From the NCBI GenBank assembly GCA_963695505.1, contig CAVOGX010000014.1, forward strand, positions 620,001 to 684,000: a stretch of DNA of 64,000 bases, in the 5' to 3' direction. A model generated the notes under the pieces. That model had not been told where the DNA came from, made no database searches, and worked only from the letters and a program-made list of their open reading frames with translations. Of this stretch, positions 8,489-17,994 are shown in pieces (the first letter of the stretch is position 1; each line of letters starts with the position of its first letter). The translations under genes were made by a program, and so were the position numbers. Source of the DNA: JACSRF01 sp963695505. Its GTDB lineage: Bacteria; Chloroflexota; Anaerolineae; Promineifilales; Promineifilaceae.

Positions 8489-9514
8489 ATGACCAAAAAG
8501 CGAGGACTTGGACGCGGGCTTGGCGCTCTTATTCCTAACCCGGAGGAAACCGACGAAAGCGTCATCCGTACCGTACCCATTTCCAGCATCCAGCCCAACC
8601 CTCATCAGCCCCGCACCATCATGGAGCAGGAGAAGCTGGCCGAACTGGCTGCTTCGATCAGCGAACACGGCCTTATCCAGCCCCTCATTGTCACCGCCCA
8701 GGGAGATGGATACGTCCTAATTGCCGGAGAGCGCCGCTGGCGCGCCGCCCAACTGGCCAACAAGACCACCATTCCCGTCATTGTCAAAGAAGCGACCCCC
8801 CAGGCAATGCTGGAGCTGGCCATCATCGAAAACATTCAGCGCGCTGACCTGAACCCGCTGGAAGAGGCTTACGCTTACCAGCAGTTGATGAACGACTTTG
8901 GCCTGACTCAAGAGCGGGTCTCCCAGCGGGTGGGCAAAGCGCGTTCTACCGTGGCCAATCTCGTCCGTCTTACCGAACTCCCGGCTAATATTCAGCAAGC
9001 GGTTACAGATGGCCAAATTAGCGGCACCCACGCCCGCGTGCTGCTGCAACTGCCTGACGCCGACGCCCAAACCGAGGCTATGGGGCTGATCATGGAGTAT
9101 GGCCTTAGCGTGCGGCAGACAGAGCTCCTGGTGAAGATTTTGCCCCTCAACCTGGCAGCAGAGGTACGCGAGGCGGTGCTGTACGGCCGTATCTCCCTAC
9201 CCCATGCCGAAGTCCTGCTGCCCCTGCCCACCCCCGAAATGCAAACCAACCTCATGCACCAGATTGTCATGCGCAAGCTTACCGTGCCCGAAACCCAAGC
9301 TCTGGTGCAGCGCCATCTGGCCAGCGAAAAGCCAAAAGCCAAACCTAAAGCCACCCTGCCCGCCGAACTGGCTGAACTACAAGCCCAATTTGAAAGCCGC
9401 CTGGGCACGCGGGTTAACATTCAAAAAAGCAGCAAAGGGGGTAAAGTGATTCTACACTACTACTCCAAAGAGGATTTACAAGCCATTTACGATGCCATTA
9501 TTGGCGACGAATAA
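8489..9514 (+). CDS. parB: ParB/Spo0J chromosome partitioning protein
   Basis: CTPase and DNA clamp that binds parS. It starts with the usual KKRGLGRGLGALIP, followed by the ParB N-terminal domain with GERRWRAAQLA (CTP-binding box II, about 80-90) and ENIQRADLNPLEEA (box III). The helix-turn-helix (LTQERVSQRVGKARSTVANLVRL) lies near 135-160 and a C-terminal dimerisation region ends the 341-residue protein. No parS site (TGTTTCACGTGAAACA or close) is visible in the window. Confidence 0.96.
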   Translation: MTKKRGLGRGLGALIPNPEETDESVIRTVPISSIQPNPHQPRTIMEQEKLAELAASISEHGLIQPLIVTAQGDGYVLIAGERRWRAAQLANKTTIPVIVKEATPQAMLELAIIENIQRADLNPLEEAYAYQQLMNDFGLTQERVSQRVGKARSTVANLVRLTELPANIQQAVTDGQISGTHARVLLQLPDADAQTEAMGLIMEYGLSVRQTELLVKILPLNLAAEVREAVLYGRISLPHAEVLLPLPTPEMQTNLMHQIVMRKLTVPETQALVQRHLASEKPKAKPKATLPAELAELQAQFESRLGTRVNIQKSSKGGKVILHYYSKEDLQAIYDAIIGDE

Positions 9515-9563
9515 AGCCCAAACTGACACTTTTATACCCATCACAACGACAATATTGGAACTT

Positions 9564-10763
9564 ATGATGATCAACAAACAACTTATTCAAGAAAAACTGG
9601 CGCAAGCCACGGCCATTCTCAACGAGTTCGATATCGATCTTTGGCTTACTTTTGTGCGCGAAACCTCCCTGCAGGCCGATCCTGTCATGGGCCTGATTGC
9701 CGGGGTAGACGTCACCTGGCACTCGGCCTTTCTGGTCAGCCGCACCGGCCAACATACCGCCATTATCGGCCATTTCGACGCCCCCAACGTGCGCGAATTA
9801 GGCGCATACCAGACCGTCATCGACTACCACGAAGGCATCGGCGAAGCGCTGCGAAAAGTCATTGCTGGCTACGACCCGCAGACCCTGGCCGTCAACTACT
9901 CCGAAAGCGACGTTGCTGCCGATGGCATCACCCATGGGATGTTCCGCACCCTGCAGCGCTACCTGCAAGATACACCCTACGCCGACCGCATGGTTTCTGC
10001 TGAGCGCATCATTGGCGCAGTGCGCGGCCGCAAAAGCCCCACAGAGGTGGAGTTGGTGCGACAAGCTGTTGCCACCACCGAAAAACTGTTTGATGAGGTT
10101 GAGCAATTTGCCATACCGGGCATGACCCAGCGCCAGATTGCCGACTACGTGCACCGGCGAATAGACGAAATGGGTTTGGGCTATGCCTGGCCAAAACCCT
10201 TTAACCCCATCGTTACCTGCGGGCCAGAATCGGCCGTGGGCCATGCCGCACCGGGGAACGTGGTGCTGCAAAAAGGGCACACCTTGCACCTGGATTTGGG
10301 CGTGAAGCAGGACGAATACTGCTCGGACATTCAACGTATGTGGTACGTGCTGGATGATGGCGAGACTCATGCCCCGCCAGACGTGCAGCACGCATTTGAC
10401 GTGGTGTATGGGGCCATCAAAGCGGGTGAGGCGGCGCTGAAGCCGGGCACACCAGGCTGGCAAGTAGACCTGGCGGCCCGTGAATTCATTGTTGACAATG
10501 GTTTTCCGGAATACATGCACGCCTTTGGACACTTGCTGGGGCGGTCGGCCCACGACGGGGCGACGGTGTTGGGACCGCAGTGGGAACGGTATGAGGGCAT
10601 TTGTGAGCTGCCGGTAGAAGTGGGTAATATCTTCACGCTAGAACTGCACGTCATCGTACCAGAACGGGGTATGATGAGCCTAGAGGAGGACGTGCTGGTG
10701 ACGGAAACCGGTGTTGAGTATCTAAGTCGTGCGCAAACGGAACTGCGGTATATACGGCCGTAA
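9564..10763 (+). CDS. M24 family Xaa-Pro peptidase
   Basis: Metallopeptidase with creatinase N-terminal domain (about 1-140) and pita-bread catalytic domain (about 155-399). Dinuclear metal ligands are visible: LDLGVKQDEYCSDIQ (two Asp), HAFGHLLG (His), LELHVIVPERG and SLEEDVLV (two Glu). It probably cleaves X-Pro peptides in the cytoplasm. I chose the ATG at 9564; an earlier ATG at 9492 overlaps the end of parB and adds residues unlike the family. The stop is followed 3 bases later by the next gene, suggesting co-transcription. Confidence 0.9.
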   Translation: MMINKQLIQEKLAQATAILNEFDIDLWLTFVRETSLQADPVMGLIAGVDVTWHSAFLVSRTGQHTAIIGHFDAPNVRELGAYQTVIDYHEGIGEALRKVIAGYDPQTLAVNYSESDVAADGITHGMFRTLQRYLQDTPYADRMVSAERIIGAVRGRKSPTEVELVRQAVATTEKLFDEVEQFAIPGMTQRQIADYVHRRIDEMGLGYAWPKPFNPIVTCGPESAVGHAAPGNVVLQKGHTLHLDLGVKQDEYCSDIQRMWYVLDDGETHAPPDVQHAFDVVYGAIKAGEAALKPGTPGWQVDLAAREFIVDNGFPEYMHAFGHLLGRSAHDGATVLGPQWERYEGICELPVEVGNIFTLELHVIVPERGMMSLEEDVLVTETGVEYLSRAQTELRYIRP

Positions 10764-10766
10764 CCC

Positions 10767-11609
10767 ATGCCCCCCATCTTATCTCATTACCAAACGCAAC
10801 CGCTTTTGCGCGCTAAAGAGGTCGCTGAAGCGGTTGTTTCTATTTCTCTGGACCTTAATCGCACCACGGCCCAGGTGACGCTGACCGGCCAGGGCGTGGC
10901 GCTGCCTGATGGCCAAACCCTCACCTGGGCGCAAATTGCGGAAATCAACCGCAGCGAATTAAGCTGTTTCCTGGTACACGATAATACCCTTGAAAAAATT
11001 CAATTCTTTTCAGAGGCCTTGAACCGCTTTTACAGCCTGATGCCCACCGCCAGTGCCCCAACCATGCTCATTTCTGGGATTCCCATGCACCGCATCAAAG
11101 GCACGGACCCGCACCAGGACACGTTGAGCAAAATCAAGGCGGTGGCCCCGGTGACTGGCGAGGTGCTGGACACCACCATGGGACTGGGCTATACGGCCGT
11201 TGCCGCCGCCCAAACCGCCGCCCACGTCACCACCATTGAGTTGGACCCCACCGTGGTGGAAATTTGCTGCCGCAACCCCTGGTCCCAGGAGCTGTTTGAC
11301 AATCCCAAAATCACCCGCCTGATTGGCGACGCTTTTGACGTAATAGAAACCTTCGCCGACGGCCGGTTCCACCGCATTTTGCACGATCCCCCCACCTTTA
11401 GCCTGGCCGGGCACCTCTACTCCGCAGAATTTTACCGCCAACTGCACCGCGTTCTGCGGTCCAAGGGCCGTCTCTTCCATTACATTGGCGACCCGCAAAG
11501 CAAGTCCGGCAGCAGCGTCACCCGCGGCGTGGTGCGCCGCCTGCAAGAAGCAGGCTTCAGCCGCGTCAAGCCTGCACCCGCCGCCTTTGGCGTGGTGGCC
11601 TTCAAATAA
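10767..11609 (+). CDS. SAM-dependent methyltransferase, COG2521-like
   Basis: A predicted class I methyltransferase. Residues 95-125 (SGIPMHRIKGTDPHQDTLSKI) and the SAM-binding region DTTMGLGYTAVAAAQ, then TTIELDPTVVEIC, resemble the COG2521 group best known from archaea. HDPPTF is the probable catalytic motif IV (DPP-type), which suits methylation of an amino group on RNA, DNA or protein. The substrate is unknown. The gene begins 3 bases after the M24 peptidase stop. Confidence 0.8.
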   Translation: MPPILSHYQTQPLLRAKEVAEAVVSISLDLNRTTAQVTLTGQGVALPDGQTLTWAQIAEINRSELSCFLVHDNTLEKIQFFSEALNRFYSLMPTASAPTMLISGIPMHRIKGTDPHQDTLSKIKAVAPVTGEVLDTTMGLGYTAVAAAQTAAHVTTIELDPTVVEICCRNPWSQELFDNPKITRLIGDAFDVIETFADGRFHRILHDPPTFSLAGHLYSAEFYRQLHRVLRSKGRLFHYIGDPQSKSGSSVTRGVVRRLQEAGFSRVKPAPAAFGVVAFK

Positions 11610-11633
11610 TTTACGCGCATAAAAGGAGCGGAT

Positions 11634-13238
11634 ATGTCCGCCAACCTCGTGCTGAAAAACGGCCGTTTCTACACCATGAACCCCCGCCAGCCCACGGCCA
11701 CCGCCGTGGCCATTCACGACAACCGCATTGTCGCCGTAGGCGCTGACGACGCCATGACCGCCCTTCTGGGCGCTGGTGGCCAGATAATTGACCTGAACGG
11801 CCGTACTGTCACCCCCGGCCTCATGGACGCCCACGTACATTTTCAATCGTACAGCCTGAACCTGCAGGCCATCAATCTACATGAGGTCCCCACCCTGGCC
11901 GAAGCCCTGCGCCGCATCGCCGCTTACCTGGAAAAACAGAGCGCGGACACGTGGTTTCGCGGCCGCGGCTGGACCCAGGAACTGTGGGAGGGGCAGCGCT
12001 TCCCCACCGCCGCCGATTTAGACCGCGCAGCCTCCCACATGCCAGTTTACCTCAGCCACAAAAGCGGCCACGCCGCCTGGGTCAACAGCCGCGCCCTCAA
12101 AATTGCCGGCATCACCGCCGCCACCCCCGACCCGCCGGGGGGCCAGATTCAGCGTGACGCCAGCGGCCAGCCCACGGGCATTCTGTTTGAGGACGCGATA
12201 AACCTCGTGGCGCAGCACATTCCAGAAGTGACCGTGCCCGAAATTGCCAGCGCCATGGGCGCCGCCCAGGAAAAATGCTGGCGCGGCGGCTTAACGGGGC
12301 TGCACGACTTTGACGGCCGTTCCTCTTTTGCCGCCTTGCAAACCCTGCACCAACAGGGCGAGCTGGGGCTGCGCGTGGTTAAAAACATCCCCGTCTACCG
12401 CCTGGAACACGCCATTGGCGTGGGGCTGCGCACCGGCTTTGGTGACGACTGGCTGCGTATCGGCGGCGTAAAGATTTTTGCCGACGGTGCGCTGGGACCG
12501 CGCACGGCGGCCATGATCGCCCCCTACGAAAACGAACCGCAAAACTACGGCATCGTCGTCACCGACAAAGAAGAGATGCAGGAAAAAGCGAGCCAGGCCA
12601 GCGCCCACGGCCTCAGCGTCACCGTTCATGCCATCGGCGACAAAGCGAACCACGACGTGCTGGACGTGTATACGAGCGCTGCGGCAGGAGGAAGCGGCCC
12701 GCGCGCGGGCACAGCCCTGCGCCACCGCATTGAACACGTGCAGGTTTTGCATCCGGACGACCTGCACCGCCTGGCAGACCTGCGCGTGGTGGCCTCCATG
12801 CAGCCCACCCACGCCACGGCCGACATGGTGATGGCAAACCGCTATTGGGGGGATCGGGCGCGTTACAGCTACGCCTGGCGCACTATGCTGCAAACGGGGG
12901 CTGTGCTGGCCTTTGGGTCAGACGCGCCTATTGAGGCCATTGAACCGCTGCCAGGGCTGTATGCGGCCGTTTCTCGCCGCCGCCCGGATGGGTACCCAGG
13001 GCTAGAGGGGTGGTATCCGGAGCAAAAGTTGACCATGCACGAAGCGGTGCACGCCTTCACCATGGGAACGGCCGTTGCCGGCAACCAGGAAAGCTATCTC
13101 GGCTCTATCACGCCGGGCAAACTGGCCGACTTCACCCTCTTCGAACGGGATATTTTTGCTATTTCTGCTGACGAACTGCTGGACGTACCCATTGCCGGAA
13201 CCATGGTGAATGGGCAGTTCAAATACCGCAACTGGTAA
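11634..13238 (+). CDS. YtcJ-like amidohydrolase
   Basis: Metal-dependent hydrolase of the COG1574 type (534 residues). The HxH metal site is in GLMDAHVHFQSY, the metal-binding His residues in VTVHAIGDKAN and ALRHRIEHVQVL, and the late Asp in LAFGSDAPIE. Substrate is unknown; relatives act on amides, N-acyl compounds or cyclic ureides. SD AAGGAGCG precedes the ATG. It ends a plus-strand series and converges with the PucR gene; three palindrome copies lie inside it. Confidence 0.88.
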   Translation: MSANLVLKNGRFYTMNPRQPTATAVAIHDNRIVAVGADDAMTALLGAGGQIIDLNGRTVTPGLMDAHVHFQSYSLNLQAINLHEVPTLAEALRRIAAYLEKQSADTWFRGRGWTQELWEGQRFPTAADLDRAASHMPVYLSHKSGHAAWVNSRALKIAGITAATPDPPGGQIQRDASGQPTGILFEDAINLVAQHIPEVTVPEIASAMGAAQEKCWRGGLTGLHDFDGRSSFAALQTLHQQGELGLRVVKNIPVYRLEHAIGVGLRTGFGDDWLRIGGVKIFADGALGPRTAAMIAPYENEPQNYGIVVTDKEEMQEKASQASAHGLSVTVHAIGDKANHDVLDVYTSAAAGGSGPRAGTALRHRIEHVQVLHPDDLHRLADLRVVASMQPTHATADMVMANRYWGDRARYSYAWRTMLQTGAVLAFGSDAPIEAIEPLPGLYAAVSRRRPDGYPGLEGWYPEQKLTMHEAVHAFTMGTAVAGNQESYLGSITPGKLADFTLFERDIFAISADELLDVPIAGTMVNGQFKYRNW

Positions 13239-13256
13239 GGGGCTCCCCTACCTTCA

Positions 13257-14906
13257 TTAATCGTCTGGGCGAAGCTGCCAGAACTTCAGCGCCAATTGCA
13301 GCGCCAGCCTCATGTCGGCCTGGTTCAGGTCATGTTCGGTCAATTCCTGGATGCGCTCTAGCCGGTACAGCAGGGTATTGCGGTGGACAAACAGCGATTC
13401 GGCCGTCTGGCTAATGTTGGCATGATGAGAAAAATACGCATCAATGGTTTGTACCAGGCTCCCCCGGTGCTGCTCATCATAAGCCACTAACGGGCCAATT
13501 ACCTGGTCAGTAAATTCCTTTACGGCCGGTAAATGTTCCAGTTCGCCCAACAGCCGGTAAACCCCCAGGCTGTTGAAATCAACCACAAAGTTACTCAGCT
13601 TCAGCCGCTCGCCCAACTCCATGGCCTGCAAAGCCTCGTGATACACTTTGGGCCACTCCGTCAGGTCCATAGCCGGGCCGCTCATCCCGCCAATCAGCAT
13701 GTTACCCGGAAATTCCGCTTCTATCTGCTCGCGCAAGCGGCGCGTAAAATCGAGGGTGATCTCCCCCTCTTCTTCATTTTTCAGGCCGTGAAATACACAC
13801 ACGTGCTGATTGCCATAGACGTGTACCAAAGCCGGACGGCTGTGATTGCGCAGCAGCCAGTTCATGGTAGTTTCCAGGCGGCGCAGCGACGGCGCATTGT
13901 CGCCCACCCAGGCAAAAGTAAGCACCATGTGCGGCACCTGGGTATCATGGTCTAATCTACCTGCCAGGCGCTGCATCTCTGTCTGGGGCATGCTGCCCAC
14001 CAGAATACCTTCTAAGAAGTCGCCGCGTAACGACTTTTTTGCTTCGCTTACTGCTTTTGCCTTCGCCATTTCCAAGGCGCAAGCCGCCGCGCCGTGTTCT
14101 ACAGTCAGGGTGTCGAGCATGTCCAGCTCTTCTGGCTTGCCCACGACCGACAGGTAACCACGCGCCCGGTCTCCCGAAACAATGGGGCTTATAAGGCGGG
14201 CCATATTTTCAACAGGCAGCAGCTGCTGCCAATAACTTTGCCGCGCTCTCGCTGCCGCCTTCCGGTTACGCAAAACGGCCGGAAGTTCGTCTCGCTGCGC
14301 CAGCGCCTCGAGTAGCTGCTGCCGGTCAAGCTCCAGATTGCGCGGCCAGCTAATGGCCTGCACTTCCAACCGTTTGTCTTGTACGAGTACCAGCTTGCCG
14401 GTCAACTTAGCCATCACCTCAGTCATGGCATCCAGCCCCTGACCCTCGCGGGACATCTCGGAAAGGCGGCGGTAAAGCTGCATACCGCGCTCGGTGGTTG
14501 CAAAATGCCGATCGATCAACAAGGCGGCTACCCCTCTATGAATATCACGAACGGCCGTTTCCTCTGGCAGCACCATCAACGGTAGTTGCAGTTCGTTGGC
14601 CAGATCAACAACTTCTTCAGGAACGCTCTGGAAAAATAAAAGACCCGCAATAGGTAAATGGCCGAAGAACTGCAAATGCTGCAGCAAATCATCTTTGCTG
14701 ACTTGTTCCTGTACCCAGCGGGGTACAATAACCAGATCGCCGGCATGAACATGATCTCGGAGCGCCTGCCAGGTCGTTAGCAATGCAAACCAGCTTACAT
14801 TGCGGCGCGTCTGGCTTTCGCCCGCAACAACCACCGTATTCAAGGGTAGGGCCAGGCGTAATATGTCGCCGATGTTTACTTCTGAGAGTTGAGGTTGATT
14901 AAACAT
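13257..14906 (-). CDS. PucR-family transcriptional regulator
   Basis: It carries the N-terminal PucR ligand-sensing region (about 10-135, ILRLALPLNTVVVAG), a central GGDEF-like regulatory domain (about 290-440) and the C-terminal HTH_30 helix-turn-helix (LVQTIDAYFSHHANISQTAE, then LFVHRNTLLYRLERIQEL). PucR proteins control purine or allantoin use and other catabolic operons. At 549 residues it has the full family length. The neighbouring amidohydrolase could be a target, but no operator is identified. Confidence 0.9.
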   Translation of the reverse strand: MFNQPQLSEVNIGDILRLALPLNTVVVAGESQTRRNVSWFALLTTWQALRDHVHAGDLVIVPRWVQEQVSKDDLLQHLQFFGHLPIAGLLFFQSVPEEVVDLANELQLPLMVLPEETAVRDIHRGVAALLIDRHFATTERGMQLYRRLSEMSREGQGLDAMTEVMAKLTGKLVLVQDKRLEVQAISWPRNLELDRQQLLEALAQRDELPAVLRNRKAAARARQSYWQQLLPVENMARLISPIVSGDRARGYLSVVGKPEELDMLDTLTVEHGAAACALEMAKAKAVSEAKKSLRGDFLEGILVGSMPQTEMQRLAGRLDHDTQVPHMVLTFAWVGDNAPSLRRLETTMNWLLRNHSRPALVHVYGNQHVCVFHGLKNEEEGEITLDFTRRLREQIEAEFPGNMLIGGMSGPAMDLTEWPKVYHEALQAMELGERLKLSNFVVDFNSLGVYRLLGELEHLPAVKEFTDQVIGPLVAYDEQHRGSLVQTIDAYFSHHANISQTAESLFVHRNTLLYRLERIQELTEHDLNQADMRLALQLALKFWQLRPDD

Positions 14907-14965
14907 GTGTACCTAACCTGTTAAGCGTGGTTTCCTTGCGAAGACATCAAGAAAAGCCTGCCAAA

Positions 14966-17023
14966 TTACTTGGCTTCATTATTCCTATCCAGTCCATTTT
15001 GAATCGGCAGGCGTATGATAAAAGTTGTACCTTCATCGGGCGCACTAACTACATTAATTTCGCCCCCGTGTTGTTCAATAATCCGGTGACTGGTAGCCAA
15101 ACCAAGCCCAGTACCCTTACCGGGATCTTTGGTCGTGTAGAAGGGCTCGAAAATATGCTCCACTTCGGCCGCGGACATGCCTTTACCATTGTCTGTCAAA
15201 AGTACTTGCACAAATTTGTCATCGGCTGCGCGCCGGGTAGTAATTTCTATGCAGCGGTTTCCAGGTAGGTCTTCAACGGCATCGCGGGCATTCACCAGTA
15301 AATTGAGCCAGACGCTCTTCATATGATCCCAACTTGCCACTACTTCGGGCAGGTTCTCTTCAAAATTTTGGATGATGGCGATATCGGCCGTACCTAACTG
15401 GTAGCGGACCAAATCCAAAGCCTTGCGAATAGAAATATTGATGTTTGCAGGCTCAAAAGCGTACTGTTCCTGGCGAGCAAAGTCCAGCAGCCCCCGGACG
15501 ACCTTCGCGGCGCGTTCGCCGGCTTGTGAGATCAAATCTACGGACTCGAAATTCTCGTCCTCCGGTGGGATGAACATTTTGAGCATTTGGGCATTGGCGT
15601 TGATAGCCGTAAGCGGGTTGTTTATTTCGTGGGCTACGCCAGCAGCAAGCTGGCCGATGGCTGCTAATTTACCCGCCTGCATCAGGGAATTTTCCAGGCG
15701 GCGCTCATCGGTGCGGTCTTGCCAAAGAATAACGGCACTGGCTGAACCAGCCTGGGTGCTGGGAATTGGATATGCGTTGACTTCCCATTCGCGCAGGAGG
15801 TGATCTTCACCCACCCAATTTACAGACCAGCGTTCAGCCTCGTTTTTGAGCAAGGTTTTGGCGGCGTGGCAATGGTCACATGGGGTTTGGCGCTGAAAAA
15901 ATGCCTGGTAACAAATTTCTCCGGCAAGCTCTTCAGCAGTTTGCGGAAAAATGTCGCTCTGGCTTTTGTTAATTGAAACAATCTGCCAGTTTTCGTTTAT
16001 GGTGTAAATTGGGTGCGGAATGCCGTCAATGAGAGCCTGAAGCGTATTGCGGCTTTCTAGGATTTCTTGCTGGCGCTGCCGCACGCGAGTAAAAAGCCAT
16101 GAATTTTCGATGGCTTCAGCGATTGCATTGGAGAGGGATGAAAACAGGTCGATGTCGAAGCTTGTAAAGGCGCCACTGTTTTTGTTGTAGGCAGCCACTA
16201 CGCCCACCGCATGGCCACGCACAATGAGGGGAGCAGCTACCAGATTGTGCACCGTAAAGGCTGAGGGCGGGTTGCCATTGAACTGAAAACAGTCGCCAGC
16301 TACCGGTTCGTTGCAGTAGAGGGTGGTTTGTTGGGAAAAAGCCGCACCTACTGCGCCTTCACCCACAAGTACAACGGGCATGTCGGCGGGGGCGATTTCG
16401 GTATATATGCTATGGCAATGTTCGCAGTAGAGACGGCCGCTTTTAACCATGTAGATAGCGGCCATATCAATGTTAAAAATGGTGTCTACCTGCTGAACGG
16501 CCGTTTCCAACACCTCTCGCGTCTCTAAAGTGGCGGAAACCGCCTGTACCACCTGGTTCAGCAGCGCCAACTGCTGCCGCTGCTGCTGCAGTTGCTTCTC
16601 CAACTGCTGCGTGCGCAATATCGTTTTCACCCGCGCCAGCAGCTCCTGGGGGTAATACGGTTTGGTTATATAATCATCAGCCCCTGTGGACAGAGCCTCT
16701 ACCTTGTCCTGACTGGTAGCCGCGGCCGTTAGCAGCACAACCCGGGTATACTGCAGCTCAGGGTGATTGCGAATCCAGCTCAGCACTTCCAGCCCGGACA
16801 TGCCGGGCATGCGCATGTCCAGCAGCACCAGGTCAATCTCCGTCTTGGTACCCAACGTAGCGCGTAAAAATTCAATTGCTTCTTGCCCGTCCCGGGCCAA
16901 TGAAATGCGATATCCTTCTTTTTTCACCAAGAAGTCAGCCAAGGACTCGGCAATCTCTGGTTCGTCGTCAACGACCAACAAGTGCGCCTGTGTAGGTAAT
17001 GGGGTGAGGAGTGCAGTGCTCAT
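14966..17023 (-). CDS. Hybrid response-regulator/histidine kinase (REC-GAF-PAS-HisKA-HATPase)
   Basis: Cytoplasmic signalling kinase with no transmembrane segment. A receiver domain (about 10-130; VVDDEP, LDMRMPG phosphoacceptor Asp, TKPY Lys) is followed by a coiled coil, a GAF domain (about 170-310), a PAS domain (about 335-430) containing a CDHCHAAK cysteine cluster, the H-box GVAHEINNPLTAI and an ATPase domain (DNGKGM, GTGLGLAT). The cysteines may bind a metal or haem; this is a guess. I start at ATG 17023; a TTG at 17041 is an alternative. It follows the PhoB-like regulator on the same strand and the two likely work together. Confidence 0.9.
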   Translation of the reverse strand: MSTALLTPLPTQAHLLVVDDEPEIAESLADFLVKKEGYRISLARDGQEAIEFLRATLGTKTEIDLVLLDMRMPGMSGLEVLSWIRNHPELQYTRVVLLTAAATSQDKVEALSTGADDYITKPYYPQELLARVKTILRTQQLEKQLQQQRQQLALLNQVVQAVSATLETREVLETAVQQVDTIFNIDMAAIYMVKSGRLYCEHCHSIYTEIAPADMPVVLVGEGAVGAAFSQQTTLYCNEPVAGDCFQFNGNPPSAFTVHNLVAAPLIVRGHAVGVVAAYNKNSGAFTSFDIDLFSSLSNAIAEAIENSWLFTRVRQRQQEILESRNTLQALIDGIPHPIYTINENWQIVSINKSQSDIFPQTAEELAGEICYQAFFQRQTPCDHCHAAKTLLKNEAERWSVNWVGEDHLLREWEVNAYPIPSTQAGSASAVILWQDRTDERRLENSLMQAGKLAAIGQLAAGVAHEINNPLTAINANAQMLKMFIPPEDENFESVDLISQAGERAAKVVRGLLDFARQEQYAFEPANINISIRKALDLVRYQLGTADIAIIQNFEENLPEVVASWDHMKSVWLNLLVNARDAVEDLPGNRCIEITTRRAADDKFVQVLLTDNGKGMSAAEVEHIFEPFYTTKDPGKGTGLGLATSHRIIEQHGGEINVVSAPDEGTTFIIRLPIQNGLDRNNEAK

Positions 17024-17041
17024 ACTCTGGACAAAAATCAA

Positions 17042-17076
17042 GGGGGGAACGGCCGTTAATACGACCCATTCCCCCC
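17042..17076 (-). terminator. Terminator-like hairpin with a nested palindrome copy
   Basis: GGGGGGAA/TTCCCCCC stem with a loop that includes AACGGCCGTT. On the minus strand it is followed by TTGATTTTTG. It lies between the PhoB-like regulator and the hybrid kinase and may reduce read-through into the kinase. Confidence 0.6.
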
Positions 17077-17093
17077 AGGCAACAAATCAATAC

Positions 17094-17801
17094 TTATGTA
17101 TCCGTTGACGAAAAAGTATATCCGTGTCCTTGAATCGTACGGATGTAAATCGGATCACTTGGCTCCGGCTCAATTTTTTCGCGCAAATTCTTGATGTGCG
17201 CTCGCACCAGCTCGGGGCTGCCCGTGTCACGAGGGTAATCCCACACATCTTGCAGCAGTTGCTGGCTGTTAAACACCTGATCCGCGTTGCTCATCAGATG
17301 ATACAGCAGATCAAACTGCACATTGGTCAGCAAAGACTTGGTGTGAGGTGTAGCAATCTCAAATGTGCGGCAGTTCAACATCACATTTCCCACCACAACC
17401 TTGTCCCGTTGTTCTGGTTCAGGCTGTGTAGACTGGAAGCGGCGTAAAATAGCCTTCACCCGTAGTTCCAGCTCTTCCATGTTAAATGGCTTCACCAGGT
17501 AATCGTCAGCCCCGGCGCGGAACCCCTCAATCTTATCCTCATCTTTTGCCTTCGCAGTTAAAAAGAGAACGGGCAGCTCTTGCAGCATCGGATCGCCACG
17601 AATCTGCCGGCAAACCTGGTACCCATCTGCACCAGGCATCATAATATCTAAAATAAACAAATCCGGACGATGCCGCCGGGCCAATTGCAGCCCTTCTGTG
17701 CCGCTTTTGGCCACCATAACCTGGTGACCATACATTTTTAAGGCCCGTTGCAGCGTGCGGGATACTAATTCGTCATCGTCTACGACAAGTATTACGGCCA
17801 T
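17094..17801 (-). CDS. OmpR/PhoB-family response regulator
   Basis: Receiver domain (about 1-120; VVDDDELVSR, LDIMMPG with the phosphorylated Asp near residue 52, LVKPF) plus a C-terminal winged helix (about 135-232, ending PIYIRTIQGHGYTF). The start at ATG 17801 places ILVVDDDE at the usual position and has GAGGTAG upstream. Candidate partner: the hybrid kinase 53 bases downstream. Target genes are not visible. Confidence 0.93.
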   Translation of the reverse strand: MAVILVVDDDELVSRTLQRALKMYGHQVMVAKSGTEGLQLARRHRPDLFILDIMMPGADGYQVCRQIRGDPMLQELPVLFLTAKAKDEDKIEGFRAGADDYLVKPFNMEELELRVKAILRRFQSTQPEPEQRDKVVVGNVMLNCRTFEIATPHTKSLLTNVQFDLLYHLMSNADQVFNSQQLLQDVWDYPRDTGSPELVRAHIKNLREKIEPEPSDPIYIRTIQGHGYTFSSTDT

Positions 17802-17927
17802 GGATACTACCTCATGCCAACTATTTGCTGTGTTGTGAGCATCGTTGCTTACCCGCATTATGTGAACATACGCCGTAAGTATAACAGATTTTTTGTGCTG
17901 CAGACACTTATAACCCTAGAGATCAGA

Positions 17928-17973
17928 AATAGCCGCTGCCCGACCTTAAACAAAGACCAGGCAGCGACTATTT
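17928..17973 (-). terminator. Hairpin after the pyruvate dehydrogenase genes
   Basis: Arms AAATAGCCGCTGCC and GGCAGCGACTATTT pair with one mismatch around an 18-base loop. It lies 22 bases beyond the pdhC stop. There is no clear T run, so termination is only probable. Confidence 0.4.
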
Positions 17974-17994
17974 GGGTGGGAAAATTAAATTTAT

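Noticed and set aside
7648..9514. parS site or replication origin near parAB
   Set aside because: No TGTTTCACGTGAAACA-like sequence and no DnaA-box cluster or dnaA gene is seen here.
9798..10553. Minus-strand open frame opposite the M24 peptidase
   Set aside because: No family resemblance and fully antisense to a conserved gene.
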